37,448 bases of DNA, from contig JAIKWS010000005.1 in assembly GCA_024684515.1 (NCBI GenBank), positions 1 to 37,448 on the forward strand, given 5' to 3'. Below, piece after piece: positions 16,263 to 23,641 of this stretch. A program made the translations under genes and the position numbers. The stretch comes from Prevotella sp. (GTDB lineage Bacteria; Bacteroidota; Bacteroidia; Bacteroidales; Bacteroidaceae). The stretch's first letter is position 1, and each line of letters begins with the position of its first letter. A model generated the notes under the pieces. It worked only from the letters and a program-made list of their open reading frames with translations. It ran no database searches and was not told the origin of the DNA.

Positions 16263-17504
16263 ATGACAATGTACGACATCAATCATATCCGGGAGGACTT
16301 CCCCATCCTAGGCCGTGAGGTACATGGCCGCCGGCTTGTGTACTTCGACAATGCCGCCACCACACAGAAACCCCTTTGCGTGCTCGATGCCATGCGCAGT
16401 GAGTATCTCAACCAGAATGCCAACGTGCACCGTGGTGTGCACTACCTCTCGCAGCAGGCCACAGAGCTGCATGAGCAGGCACGTCAGCGGGTGCGGCAGT
16501 TCGTCCATGCCCGCAGCACCAACGAGATAGTCTTCACCCGAGGCACCACCGAGGCCATCAACCTGGTGGCACAGACCTTCTGCCTATCGCAGATGAGAGC
16601 CGGCGACGAGGTGCTGGTCACCGACATGGAGCACCATTCCAATATCGTGCCATGGCAGATGCAGGCCATGCAGAGAGGCATCGTCGTGAGGCACCTGCCC
16701 ATCACCGACGATGGCATGCTGTGCCTCGACCGGCTCCACAGCTTCATCACCGACAGGACACGGCTGGTCAGCATCTGCCATGTCAGCAATGTGCTCGGCA
16801 CGGTCAACCCTGTTGCCGACATCATACGGCAAGCCCACCACCATGACATCCCCGTGCTCGTAGATGCCGCACAGAGTGCTCCTCACATGCCGATTGACGT
16901 ACAGGCACTCGGCTGCGACTTCCTGGCATTCAGCGGACACAAGATGTACGGTCCTACCGGTATTGGCGTCCTCTACGGACGGGAGGAGTGGCTCGACCGC
17001 CTGCCACCCTATCAGGGAGGTGGCGAGATGATCAGCACCGTCAGCTGGGAGCATACCACCTTCAACGAGCTGCCCTTCAAGTTCGAGGCCGGCACCCCCG
17101 ACTATGTGGCCACCCATGGCCTGGCCACCGCCATCGACTATATCACCGCCATCGGGCTGGACACCATCCATGCCCACGAGCAGTCGCTGCTCCGCTATGC
17201 CACCCGGCAGCTGCAGCAGATAGAGGGGCTGCACATCCTGGGACCGAGGCTGACGGCCGACGGCCCACTGCCCAAGGATGCCGTGGTGAGCTTTGTCGTA
17301 GACGGCATCCATCCCCTCGACATCGGCACCCTGCTCGACCAGCTGGGAGTGGCCGTCCGCACCGGTCACCACTGTGCACAGCCACTGGTGGAACGACTCG
17401 GACATACCAGCACCATACGGGCATCCTTTGCCCTGTACAACACGCACGATGAGGTAGACGCACTGGTGGCCGCCATCCGCAGGGTACTGCCCATGCTGCG
17501 ATAA
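16263..17504 (+). CDS. sufS: SufS-type cysteine desulfurase
   Basis: This PLP enzyme removes sulfur from L-cysteine for Fe-S cluster assembly. It has 413 residues, as expected for SufS (group II). The PLP lysine is Lys227 in FSGHKMYGPTG. The active-site cysteine is Cys371 in VRTGHHCAQP, matching the SufS RxGHHCA motif rather than the IscS loop. N-terminal YFDNAATTQKP and VHRGVHYLS are also characteristic. The start may be the second ATG (16269, MYDINHIREDFP). No sufBCD or sufE lies in this window. rnhB follows after 21 bp on the same strand, so the two are probably co-transcribed. Confidence 0.93.
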   Translation: MTMYDINHIREDFPILGREVHGRRLVYFDNAATTQKPLCVLDAMRSEYLNQNANVHRGVHYLSQQATELHEQARQRVRQFVHARSTNEIVFTRGTTEAINLVAQTFCLSQMRAGDEVLVTDMEHHSNIVPWQMQAMQRGIVVRHLPITDDGMLCLDRLHSFITDRTRLVSICHVSNVLGTVNPVADIIRQAHHHDIPVLVDAAQSAPHMPIDVQALGCDFLAFSGHKMYGPTGIGVLYGREEWLDRLPPYQGGGEMISTVSWEHTTFNELPFKFEAGTPDYVATHGLATAIDYITAIGLDTIHAHEQSLLRYATRQLQQIEGLHILGPRLTADGPLPKDAVVSFVVDGIHPLDIGTLLDQLGVAVRTGHHCAQPLVERLGHTSTIRASFALYNTHDEVDALVAAIRRVLPMLR

Positions 17505-17525
17505 ACCAATCCCCAACGACCGACG

Positions 17526-18137
17526 ATGATGCTACAGAGCCATTACTACCAAGGACTTGTCGAGGCCGGTGTCGATGAGGCAGGACGAGGCTGCCTGGCA
17601 GGTCCCGTCTATGCCGCTGCCGTCATCCTGCCCGACGACTATCAGCACCCGTTGCTCAACGACTCCAAGCAGCTTAGCGACCACCAGCGACGTCTGTTGC
17701 GAGAGGATATCCAGCGAGATGCCGTCGACTGGGCCGTGGGCATCGCCAGCAATCAGGAGATAGACAAGATCAACATCCTCAACGCCAGCATACTGGCCAT
17801 GCACCGGGCACTGGACGGTCTCAGAACCACCCCACAGGCGGTCATCGTCGATGGCAACCGTTTCAAGCCCTATCGCAGCCTGCCCTATACCACCATCGTG
17901 AAGGGAGATGGCAAGATGATGGCCATTGCAGCCGCCAGCATCCTGGCAAAGACCTATCGTGACGACTACATGATAGCCTTGTCGAAGGACTATCCCTACT
18001 ATCGTTGGGAACAGAACAAGGGCTATCCCACCAAGGCCCATCGTGATGCCATCCGTCAGCATGGCCTCTCACCCCACCATCGTCTCACCTTCACCCAGCT
18101 TCCTCCCGTCCAGCTAGAGCTGCCGTTTGGAGAGTAG
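17526..18137 (+). CDS. rnhB: Ribonuclease HII
   Basis: This enzyme removes ribonucleotides misincorporated in DNA and RNA primers from RNA-DNA hybrids. It has 203 residues, the usual size. The metal-binding residues are visible: Asp17-Glu18 in [13 protein letters not shown], Asp109 in VIVDGNRF, and an Asp in the AKTYRDDYM segment (about 146). LNDSKQLS and [17 protein letters not shown] are further signatures. It is downstream of sufS. An AGCCC-TTG-GGGCT hairpin (18152-18164) just after the stop lacks a T-run. Confidence 0.95.
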   Translation: MMLQSHYYQGLVEAGVDEAGRGCLAGPVYAAAVILPDDYQHPLLNDSKQLSDHQRRLLREDIQRDAVDWAVGIASNQEIDKINILNASILAMHRALDGLRTTPQAVIVDGNRFKPYRSLPYTTIVKGDGKMMAIAAASILAKTYRDDYMIALSKDYPYYRWEQNKGYPTKAHRDAIRQHGLSPHHRLTFTQLPPVQLELPFGE

Positions 18138-18173
18138 AAAATCCTACCACCAGCCCTTGGGGCTAAGGTCAAA

Positions 18174-18278
18174 GGGATGAGGGCTGAGGGATGAGGGTCT
18201 CCTGTCCCACCGGTCTTCCTTCCTTTGTCCTCTATTCTCCAGTCTCTGTCCTCGGGTCTCTTTTCTCGTCTCTTCCTC
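18174..18278. repeat. Short-period (7-bp) repeats and C/T-rich tract
   Basis: GGGATGA, GGGCTGA, GGGATGA and GGGTCTC follow each other in 7-bp register, then about 75 bp of almost pure pyrimidine on this strand. The remainder of 18138-18573 holds no gene. Near 18520-18527 there is a possible degenerate -7 box (TAAATTCG) for the lipoprotein gene. Confidence 0.5.
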
Positions 18279-18573
18279 CGGATGGTATTGGCTGGCTGGC
18301 GTTGTGTAAGGATGGTGGGCGATTACTTTGGGATGCGTGGAAGTGGCAGGATGGTACAAAAAAAATGGTGGGAGATTACATTTTCAGATTTTTTTCAGAA
18401 AGGCAATGGCAGACCATGTATGAGGGCTGTTTTTACACGATTTTAGGAAAAATGGTCATTATTTAGCAAAATAAAGTTAAATTTTTGACGAAAATTACCC
18501 TTGGCGTGAAAAAAAGTTGTAAATTCGGCCCGTGAAATAGTTATTATCAACATAAATTTAATTCCCAATAACT

Positions 18574-19485
18574 ATGAAGAAAAAACTATTTATTGCAGCT
18601 TCCGTGCTGCTAGTTGTTAGCTGTAGTAACGACATGGATTTTACAACAGCTATGAACACCGATGACCAGGCTACTGTGCCGGTGAAGGTGAGAGTGAATG
18701 ATTTCTCGGTCACTAAGGAGGAAATGGCGAACGGAGAGGGAATGACAAGAACTGCTACAGAACCGGGTGGTTACAGTTCCCTCAAAGCTATTGACCTGGC
18801 ATTCTATTCGGGTACTACCGAAGTGGTGAGACTGTCTCAGAACCTCTCCAGCCCCAGTTCTTACACGACCTTTGGCGAGTTCTCCTTCGACTTGCCAGTA
18901 GGCAGCTACACCATGGTGGCCATCGGACGAGACATGTACACTGGCGATGTGTTCACCCTGACCAGCCCCACCGCTGCCGCCTACACCTCGGAACGGCCCC
19001 GCGAGACCTTCTGCCACGTTCAGCAGGTGACGGTGACGGAATCTCCCCTGGACCTGGAAGTCACCCTGAACCGTATCACCGCCATGCTGACCATCAAGTC
19101 GACAGACAGCCGGCCGGAAGGCATCGCCTCTATCAGAACGACCTACGCCAAGGGTGGGAAGGCCTTCAACCCCACCACGGGCAAGGCTACCAGCGACACG
19201 GGCTTCTCGCAGACAAACTCTCCCTCGACAGCCGTGGGCAGCACCATCACCGTGAGCAGCTGCCCGTTCCTGGCCACTGCCGCTGACGTGGAGGAACAGA
19301 TAAACATCACCATCGAGGTGCTGAACGCTGACAACGAGGTCCTGATAACGAAAACGATAGAGAACGTGCCCTTCCAGCGTAACTGCAAGACCGTACTCTC
19401 GGGAGCCCTCTTCACGGTCGGCACATCGGCAGCCTCATTCAAGGTGGAAACATCATGGGGCACCCAGAAGGATGTCGATTTCTAA
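18574..19485 (+). CDS. Outer-membrane lipoprotein, Mfa2/FimB-like fimbrial subunit family (paralogue 1)
   Basis: This 303-residue protein has a lipoprotein signal: hydrophobic FIAASVLLVVS, then Cys17. The body is predicted to be beta-rich with Mfa2/FimB-like landmarks: FDLPVGSYTMVAIG near residue 105, the transition VTLNRITAMLTIKS near 167, and a late NCKTVLSGALF segment near 270. Family members are lipid-anchored subunits that cap or anchor type V fimbriae on the outer membrane. The assignment rests on these patterns and is not certain. The next gene is a paralogue with the same layout (ETSWGTQKDVDF versus ETDWDGEKHLTF at the C-terminus), so the pair probably arose by duplication. No Mfa1/FimA major subunit is visible nearby. 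Confidence 0.65.
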   Translation: MKKKLFIAASVLLVVSCSNDMDFTTAMNTDDQATVPVKVRVNDFSVTKEEMANGEGMTRTATEPGGYSSLKAIDLAFYSGTTEVVRLSQNLSSPSSYTTFGEFSFDLPVGSYTMVAIGRDMYTGDVFTLTSPTAAAYTSERPRETFCHVQQVTVTESPLDLEVTLNRITAMLTIKSTDSRPEGIASIRTTYAKGGKAFNPTTGKATSDTGFSQTNSPSTAVGSTITVSSCPFLATAADVEEQINITIEVLNADNEVLITKTIENVPFQRNCKTVLSGALFTVGTSAASFKVETSWGTQKDVDF

Positions 19486-19515
19486 TCATTCAGCATTGTC
19501 AATGACTTTCAGAAC

Positions 19516-19631
19516 AATCGGAATCTCAGAGGAATCAGCATCTCAGAGGAATCAGAATCTCAGAGGAATCGGAATCTCAGAGGAATCGGAATCTCAGAGG
19601 AATCAGAAGCTTTCAGAGGAATCAGCATCGG
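19516..19631. repeat. 17-bp tandem array, about six copies
   Basis: The unit AATC(G/A)GAATCTCAGAGG repeats at 17-bp intervals from 19516, with one 19-bp copy near the end. It lies between the two lipoprotein genes. A reading frame runs through it but starts inside the previous gene and is not credible. Confidence 0.85.
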
Positions 19632-19691
19632 TTGCTTTGAGGGAGAACGAGAAAGGTCATTGAATATGTATCATTAAAAAAAGAACGGATA

Positions 19692-20573
19692 ATGAAACGG
19701 ATATCGGTTTTCTTTTGTACAGTGTGCACGATAGTAGCACTGTGCGTAGTGGCTTCCTGCGAGAAGCTGAAGATTGATGAGGATGTGCAGGACGACTCCA
19801 GCGGCAACCTGAAGGTGAATGTGTTCAAGGTCGAGAAGTCGTCGTTCGGCACCCTGACCCGTAGCGAGAAGCCTGCCTCGGAGGCCTGCTCACGTCTTAA
19901 CTTTGCAGTATATACTCTGGATGGCACTCGGGTGAAGCAGGTGAACCAGACCAGTGACATGTCGGACTTCGGTTCGGCATCGTTCCAGCTGGAGGAGGGT
20001 GACTATCAGCTGGTGGTGGTGGGCCACAGCTCGAATGGCAACCCCACGATGACGGACCCCACATGCATCAAGTTCACGAATGCCCAGGGCTATTCCGACA
20101 CCTTCCTCTGCAGTGGTGTGGTGACGATAGGCGACGAGCCTGTGGACATGCAGGTATCGCTGAGCCGCATCGTGTCGCTCTGCCGCTTTGTGATCACCGA
20201 CAGCGAGTATCCCGCGGGTGTGACGAAGATGCGGTTCTATTATACCGGCGGCTCTGGTGCCTTCGATGCCAACACGGGTCTGGGCTGCGTCAACAGCAAG
20301 CAGGACGTGAAGTTTGATATTGCCTCGGGACAGAAGCAGTTTGACCTGTACACGTTCCTCCACGACCAGGAGGGGAGCATCCACCTGAAGGCATCGGCCC
20401 TGGATGCGGAGGGCAACGAGCTCTACAACCGTGAGTTTGACGTGCCGATGGAACAGAACTATATCACCTGGCTGTCGGGATCGTACTTCAACGGATCGGG
20501 CTCTTCAACGTCGGACATCACCACCGTCACCGTGGAGACGGACTGGGATGGCGAGAAGCACCTGACATTCTAA
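19692..20573 (+). CDS. Outer-membrane lipoprotein, Mfa2/FimB-like fimbrial subunit family (paralogue 2)
   Basis: This 293-residue protein has a lipoprotein signal ending VVAS-Cys23. It shares order and motifs with the upstream gene: LKVNVFKVEKSSFGTLTR, FQLEEGDYQLVVVGHSS near residue 100, VSLSRIVSLCRFVITD near 157, and YITWLSGSYF then TVETDWDGEKHLTF at the C-terminus. It is probably exported and lipid-anchored. Whether it reaches the cell surface or builds fimbriae cannot be told from sequence. No strong promoter was seen in the 206-bp gap, so it may be expressed with paralogue 1 through the tandem array. Confidence 0.65.
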   Translation: MKRISVFFCTVCTIVALCVVASCEKLKIDEDVQDDSSGNLKVNVFKVEKSSFGTLTRSEKPASEACSRLNFAVYTLDGTRVKQVNQTSDMSDFGSASFQLEEGDYQLVVVGHSSNGNPTMTDPTCIKFTNAQGYSDTFLCSGVVTIGDEPVDMQVSLSRIVSLCRFVITDSEYPAGVTKMRFYYTGGSGAFDANTGLGCVNSKQDVKFDIASGQKQFDLYTFLHDQEGSIHLKASALDAEGNELYNREFDVPMEQNYITWLSGSYFNGSGSSTSDITTVTVETDWDGEKHLTF

Positions 20574-20637
20574 ACGAGGCTGGGATTCATCGCGGGGAAT
20601 ACATCGCGGGGAATACAGAGAAAAACCATAAAAACCA

Positions 20638-20762
20638 CCTTTCTGTGGTTGGGACTGTCGTCCCTGATGGTGTGCCTGCATCCTTTTACTTGAGAACGTT
20701 GCTCTCAGATAAAAGGACACAGACACGCCATCAGCCTCGATGAGGCTACAACCACAGAAAGG
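20638..20762 (+). repeat. H2 junction element, copy 3
   Basis: Outer stem CCTTTCTGTGGTTG/CAACCACAGAAAGG with one extra base near the closing end. Left hairpin GGGACTGTCGTCCC, right hairpin GCCTCGATGAGGC. The inner stem ends TGATGG...CCATCA and has more mismatches than copy 2. Confidence 0.8.
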
Positions 20763-20765
20763 AAA

Positions 20766-20873
20766 AACAGTGCAAACCGAAGACAATAGAAAGTAAATGC
20801 ATTTACTTTTTATTGTTGAGGTGCCGCCTGTGTTGCGCAAAGCGAAAAACCAGAAAAACCCCATGCGGCTGAG
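20766..20873 (+). repeat. M3 palindrome module, copy 3
   Basis: AAAGTAAATGCATTTACTTT at 20790-20809, identical to copy 1, with CAATA/TATTG extension and the GCCGCCTGTGTTGCGC tail. Confidence 0.75.
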
Positions 20874-21248
20874 AAATTCATTGATCTTTATAACATCGAA
20901 AGACTCGGAAGAGACGGAAATCTCGTTGTTATACGGGAATGTCGTTGAGGATACAGAGAAAAATCATAAAAACCCATGCGGGATGTGGGAAATATCGTTG
21001 GAAGAGAGCAATGCGGGGTGGCATCATGGTGGGGGGTATCGTTGCGGGTACATCGCAGGAATACTTCTTTGATTCCGAAAGTATCCGAAAACACGAAATA
21101 CCCGAAAATCTCGTTACTATGCGGGAAAGTCGTGGGGGATACAGAGAATAACAGAAATAAAACCTTGTCGGTGCTTCAAAAGTCGCTGGCCGTAACATCG
21201 TGGGTGTCGTGAACCGAACGAATAGGGTGGATGGGGTGCTGTTTTCTT

Positions 21249-21289
21249 ACGGACTGAAAGCAAATCGGTCGGAAATGCTTTCAATCCGT
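21249..21289. repeat. Inverted repeat upstream of dapL
   Basis: ACGGACTGAAAGCA and TGCTTTCAATCCGT pair at 13 of 14 positions around a 13-base loop. It could be a terminator isolating dapL from C4, but no clear T-run follows. Confidence 0.5.
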
Positions 21290-21330
21290 AATATTATTCA
21301 AAAAAGTTGCTGAAAAAAATTGGCATCACC

Positions 21331-21361
21331 TTGCATGATTCGTCCATTTGCATTACCTTTG
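21331..21361 (+). promoter_or_regulatory. dapL promoter
   Basis: TTGC at 21331, then TACCTTTG at 21354-21361 with consensus spacing. The leader to the chosen ATG is about 75 nt. This position rules out the longer TTG-initiated reading from 21307. Confidence 0.65.
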
Positions 21362-21441
21362 CAGCCGAAAAAGCTAGGGAAGCCCGCCACAGCACAGACA
21401 CATCGACAATATATTATGGTTACCCCAAAGCAGCAGCGTAC

Positions 21442-22680
21442 ATGGCACTAGTAAACGACCACTTCCTGAAGTTACCTGATAACTATCTCTTTGCAGACAT
21501 CGCGAGTAAAGTCAACGCCTTCAAGGCTATGCACCCCAAGGAGGACATTGTGACGCTGGGCATCGGCGACGTCACCCAGCCGCTATGCCCTGCCGTGGTG
21601 GATGCCATCCACCGGGCTGCCGACGAGATGGCCACGCCAGCCGGCTTCCATGGCTACGGGCCCGAGCAGGGCTATGACTTCCTGCGTGAGGCCATCCTGA
21701 AATATGACTTCCTGCCCCGTGGCATCCATCTGGACATCGACGAGGTGTTTGTCAGCGATGGTGCCAAGAGTGATACGGGTAACATCCAGGAGCTGATACG
21801 GTGGGACAACAGCATCGCGGTGACCGACCCTATCTACCCGGTGTATATCGACTCGAACGTGATGATCGGCCGTGCGGGCATACAGCAGAACGGTCGCTGG
21901 ACGAACGTCAACTACCTGCCGTGTACGGCTGCCAACGACTTCGTGCCGCAGATTCCGGATCGTCGTATGGACGTCATCTACCTGTGCTATCCCAACAACC
22001 CTACGGGTACGGTGATCACGAAGGAGGAGCTCCGCAAATGGGTCAACTATGCCCTCCGCAACGACACGCTGATCTTTTTCGATGCTGCCTACGAGGCCTA
22101 TATCCAGGATGCCTCCATCCCCCATTCAATCTACGAGATCAAGGGTGCGCGGAAGTGTGCCATCGAGTTCCACAGCTACTCGAAGACGGCCGGCTTCACG
22201 GGCATCCGCTGTGGCTATACCATCGTGCCGAAAGACCTCACTGCCGTCACCCTGGACGGTCAGCGGATAGGCCTGAACCACCTCTGGCTGCGTCGTCAGA
22301 GCACGAAGTTCAACGGCACGAGCTATATCAGCCAGCGTGCTGCTGAGGCTACCTACACTGCCGAGGGCCGCCGGCAGATCAGGGAGACGATAGGCTACTA
22401 TATGGCGAATGCGCGGGTGATGCTGGACACGTTCCGCAGGCTTGGCTTCCTGGCGTATGGCGGTGAGAATGCCCCGTACATCTGGGTGAAGACTCCTGAC
22501 GGCAGCAGCTCGTGGCAGTTCTTCCACGAGATGCTCTACGGTGCCCACGTGGTCTGCACCCCTGGCGTGGGCTTCGGTCCCAGTGGCGAGGGCTATGTCA
22601 GGTTCACGGCCTTCAACAGCCACGAGGCCACACAGGAGGCCCTGCACAGGATAGGGCAGTGGCTGGAGCAGAACCGGTAG
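21442..22680 (+). CDS. dapL: LL-diaminopimelate aminotransferase
   Basis: This PLP aminotransferase converts tetrahydrodipicolinate directly to LL-diaminopimelate for lysine and peptidoglycan synthesis, the route used by many Bacteroidota. With the ATG at 21442 (MALVNDHFLKLPDNYLFADI) it has 412 residues, the normal DapL length. Visible landmarks: LGIGDVTQPL near residue 45, HGYGPEQGYDFLREAI near 75, CYPNNPTGTVITKEEL near 185, and the PLP lysine in SYSKTAGFTGIRCGYT near 250. The upstream extension contains the promoter and is not translated. No other lysine genes are adjacent. Confidence 0.95.
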   Translation: MALVNDHFLKLPDNYLFADIASKVNAFKAMHPKEDIVTLGIGDVTQPLCPAVVDAIHRAADEMATPAGFHGYGPEQGYDFLREAILKYDFLPRGIHLDIDEVFVSDGAKSDTGNIQELIRWDNSIAVTDPIYPVYIDSNVMIGRAGIQQNGRWTNVNYLPCTAANDFVPQIPDRRMDVIYLCYPNNPTGTVITKEELRKWVNYALRNDTLIFFDAAYEAYIQDASIPHSIYEIKGARKCAIEFHSYSKTAGFTGIRCGYTIVPKDLTAVTLDGQRIGLNHLWLRRQSTKFNGTSYISQRAAEATYTAEGRRQIRETIGYYMANARVMLDTFRRLGFLAYGGENAPYIWVKTPDGSSSWQFFHEMLYGAHVVCTPGVGFGPSGEGYVRFTAFNSHEATQEALHRIGQWLEQNR

Positions 22681-22771
22681 GGGAGTGGGGCACGGCCACG
22701 GGCACGGCAAGGCACATTTTTGCTAAGATTTGAAAAATAGTGTAAAAATGGCGGAATTATGTGTCTGTTTG

Positions 22772-22803
22772 TTTGGTACTTAAGAGAATAATGTCTATCT
22801 TTG
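22772..22803 (+). promoter_or_regulatory. Promoter of the SIMPL-GH67 operon
   Basis: TTTG at 22772-22775, 20 bases, TATCTTTG at 22796-22803. The predicted leader is about 145 nt, long for this genome. Confidence 0.75.
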
Positions 22804-22859
22804 CAATCAGAAGGTGTGTCGCTGTCTGTGTGCAGCCACCCCGGTGCGACCCCGTGCGG

Positions 22860-22889
22860 CCGTGGCCTTCGCGGAGACACCGGCCACGG
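22860..22889 (+). other. Hairpin in the leader of the SIMPL-GH67 mRNA
   Basis: CCGTGGCC and GGCCACGG form a perfect 8-bp GC-rich stem around a 14-base loop, within the predicted leader. A regulatory role is possible but there is no direct evidence for it. Confidence 0.45.
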
Positions 22890-22954
22890 GAGGAGTGAGG
22901 ATACACATTGAATATATATAGTACAATCGTCTTACAAAAAAAGAAAGGAGCATC

Positions 22955-23641
22955 ATGATGAACAGAGTAACAGAAGCCATCATCCTGGCCGTCGGCCTGG
23001 TAGTGATGGGATGGAGCATCAAGTGCGGTATTGACAACTTTGCCAATAAGGACCGCAAGGTGACGGTGAAAGGCCTTGCCGAGCGTGAGGTGCCGGCAGA
23101 CAAGGTGACATGGAGCATCAGCACCACGGAGATGGGCAACGACCTGCCTGCCCTCTACCAGCGCATCAGCCAGCAGGCCGAGAAGATCAAGGCCTTCCTC
23201 GTGCAGAATGGTCTTGACGAGAATGAGATCACCATCAACCCCCCGTCGGTGAACGACCTGGAGGCCAACACGTGGAGCGAGAACCGCAAGAGCTACCGCT
23301 ATACCGCTCACACCACGGTGACCGTGTATACGAAGAAGGTGGAGCAGGTGAACAAGGCCATCTACCGTCAGGGCGACCTGCTGGAGCAGGGTGTGGCCAT
23401 CGAGAGTGGCTATCCCAACTACGAGCTGGCCTCGTTCCTGGAACTGAAGCCGGTGATGATGGATGAGGCCATCAAGGCCGCACAGAAGACTGCCGAGCAG
23501 TTTGCCGAGGCCAGCAACTCCAGCCTGGGAGGCATCACCAATGCCGGACAGGGACAGTTTGAGATTGAGGACCGCGACCAGAACACCCCGTACATCAAGA
23601 AGATCCGCGTGGTGACCACCCTGACCTACGCACTAGACTGA
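22955..23641 (+). CDS. SIMPL domain-containing periplasmic protein (DUF541)
   Basis: This 228-residue protein has an N-terminal membrane anchor or signal (residues 4-24). The SIMPL domain follows: [20 protein letters not shown] near residue 35, then [35 protein letters not shown] near 108, and [17 protein letters not shown] near 190. The family occurs in periplasm or envelope in diverse bacteria, and its molecular function is not settled. GGAG lies just before the ATG-ATG start, one of the few clear ribosome sites here. The stop overlaps the GH67 start by one base, so the pair is translationally coupled. Confidence 0.88.
   Translation: MMNRVTEAIILAVGLVVMGWSIKCGIDNFANKDRKVTVKGLAEREVPADKVTWSISTTEMGNDLPALYQRISQQAEKIKAFLVQNGLDENEITINPPSVNDLEANTWSENRKSYRYTAHTTVTVYTKKVEQVNKAIYRQGDLLEQGVAIESGYPNYELASFLELKPVMMDEAIKAAQKTAEQFAEASNSSLGGITNAGQGQFEIEDRDQNTPYIKKIRVVTTLTYALD

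Larger units (their letters stand above)
20590..21150. repeat. Repeat cluster C4
   Basis: About 560 bp directly after the second lipoprotein gene. It begins with two direct copies of CATCGCGGGGAATACA, then an H2 element, an M3 palindrome module, further ATGCGG-bordered segments and a partial 9-bp CGAAA module near 21075-21110. No H1 element is present. Confidence 0.8.

Noticed and set aside
19472..19663. 63-codon ORF across the 17-bp array
   Set aside because: It begins inside the preceding gene and consists only of the translated tandem repeat.
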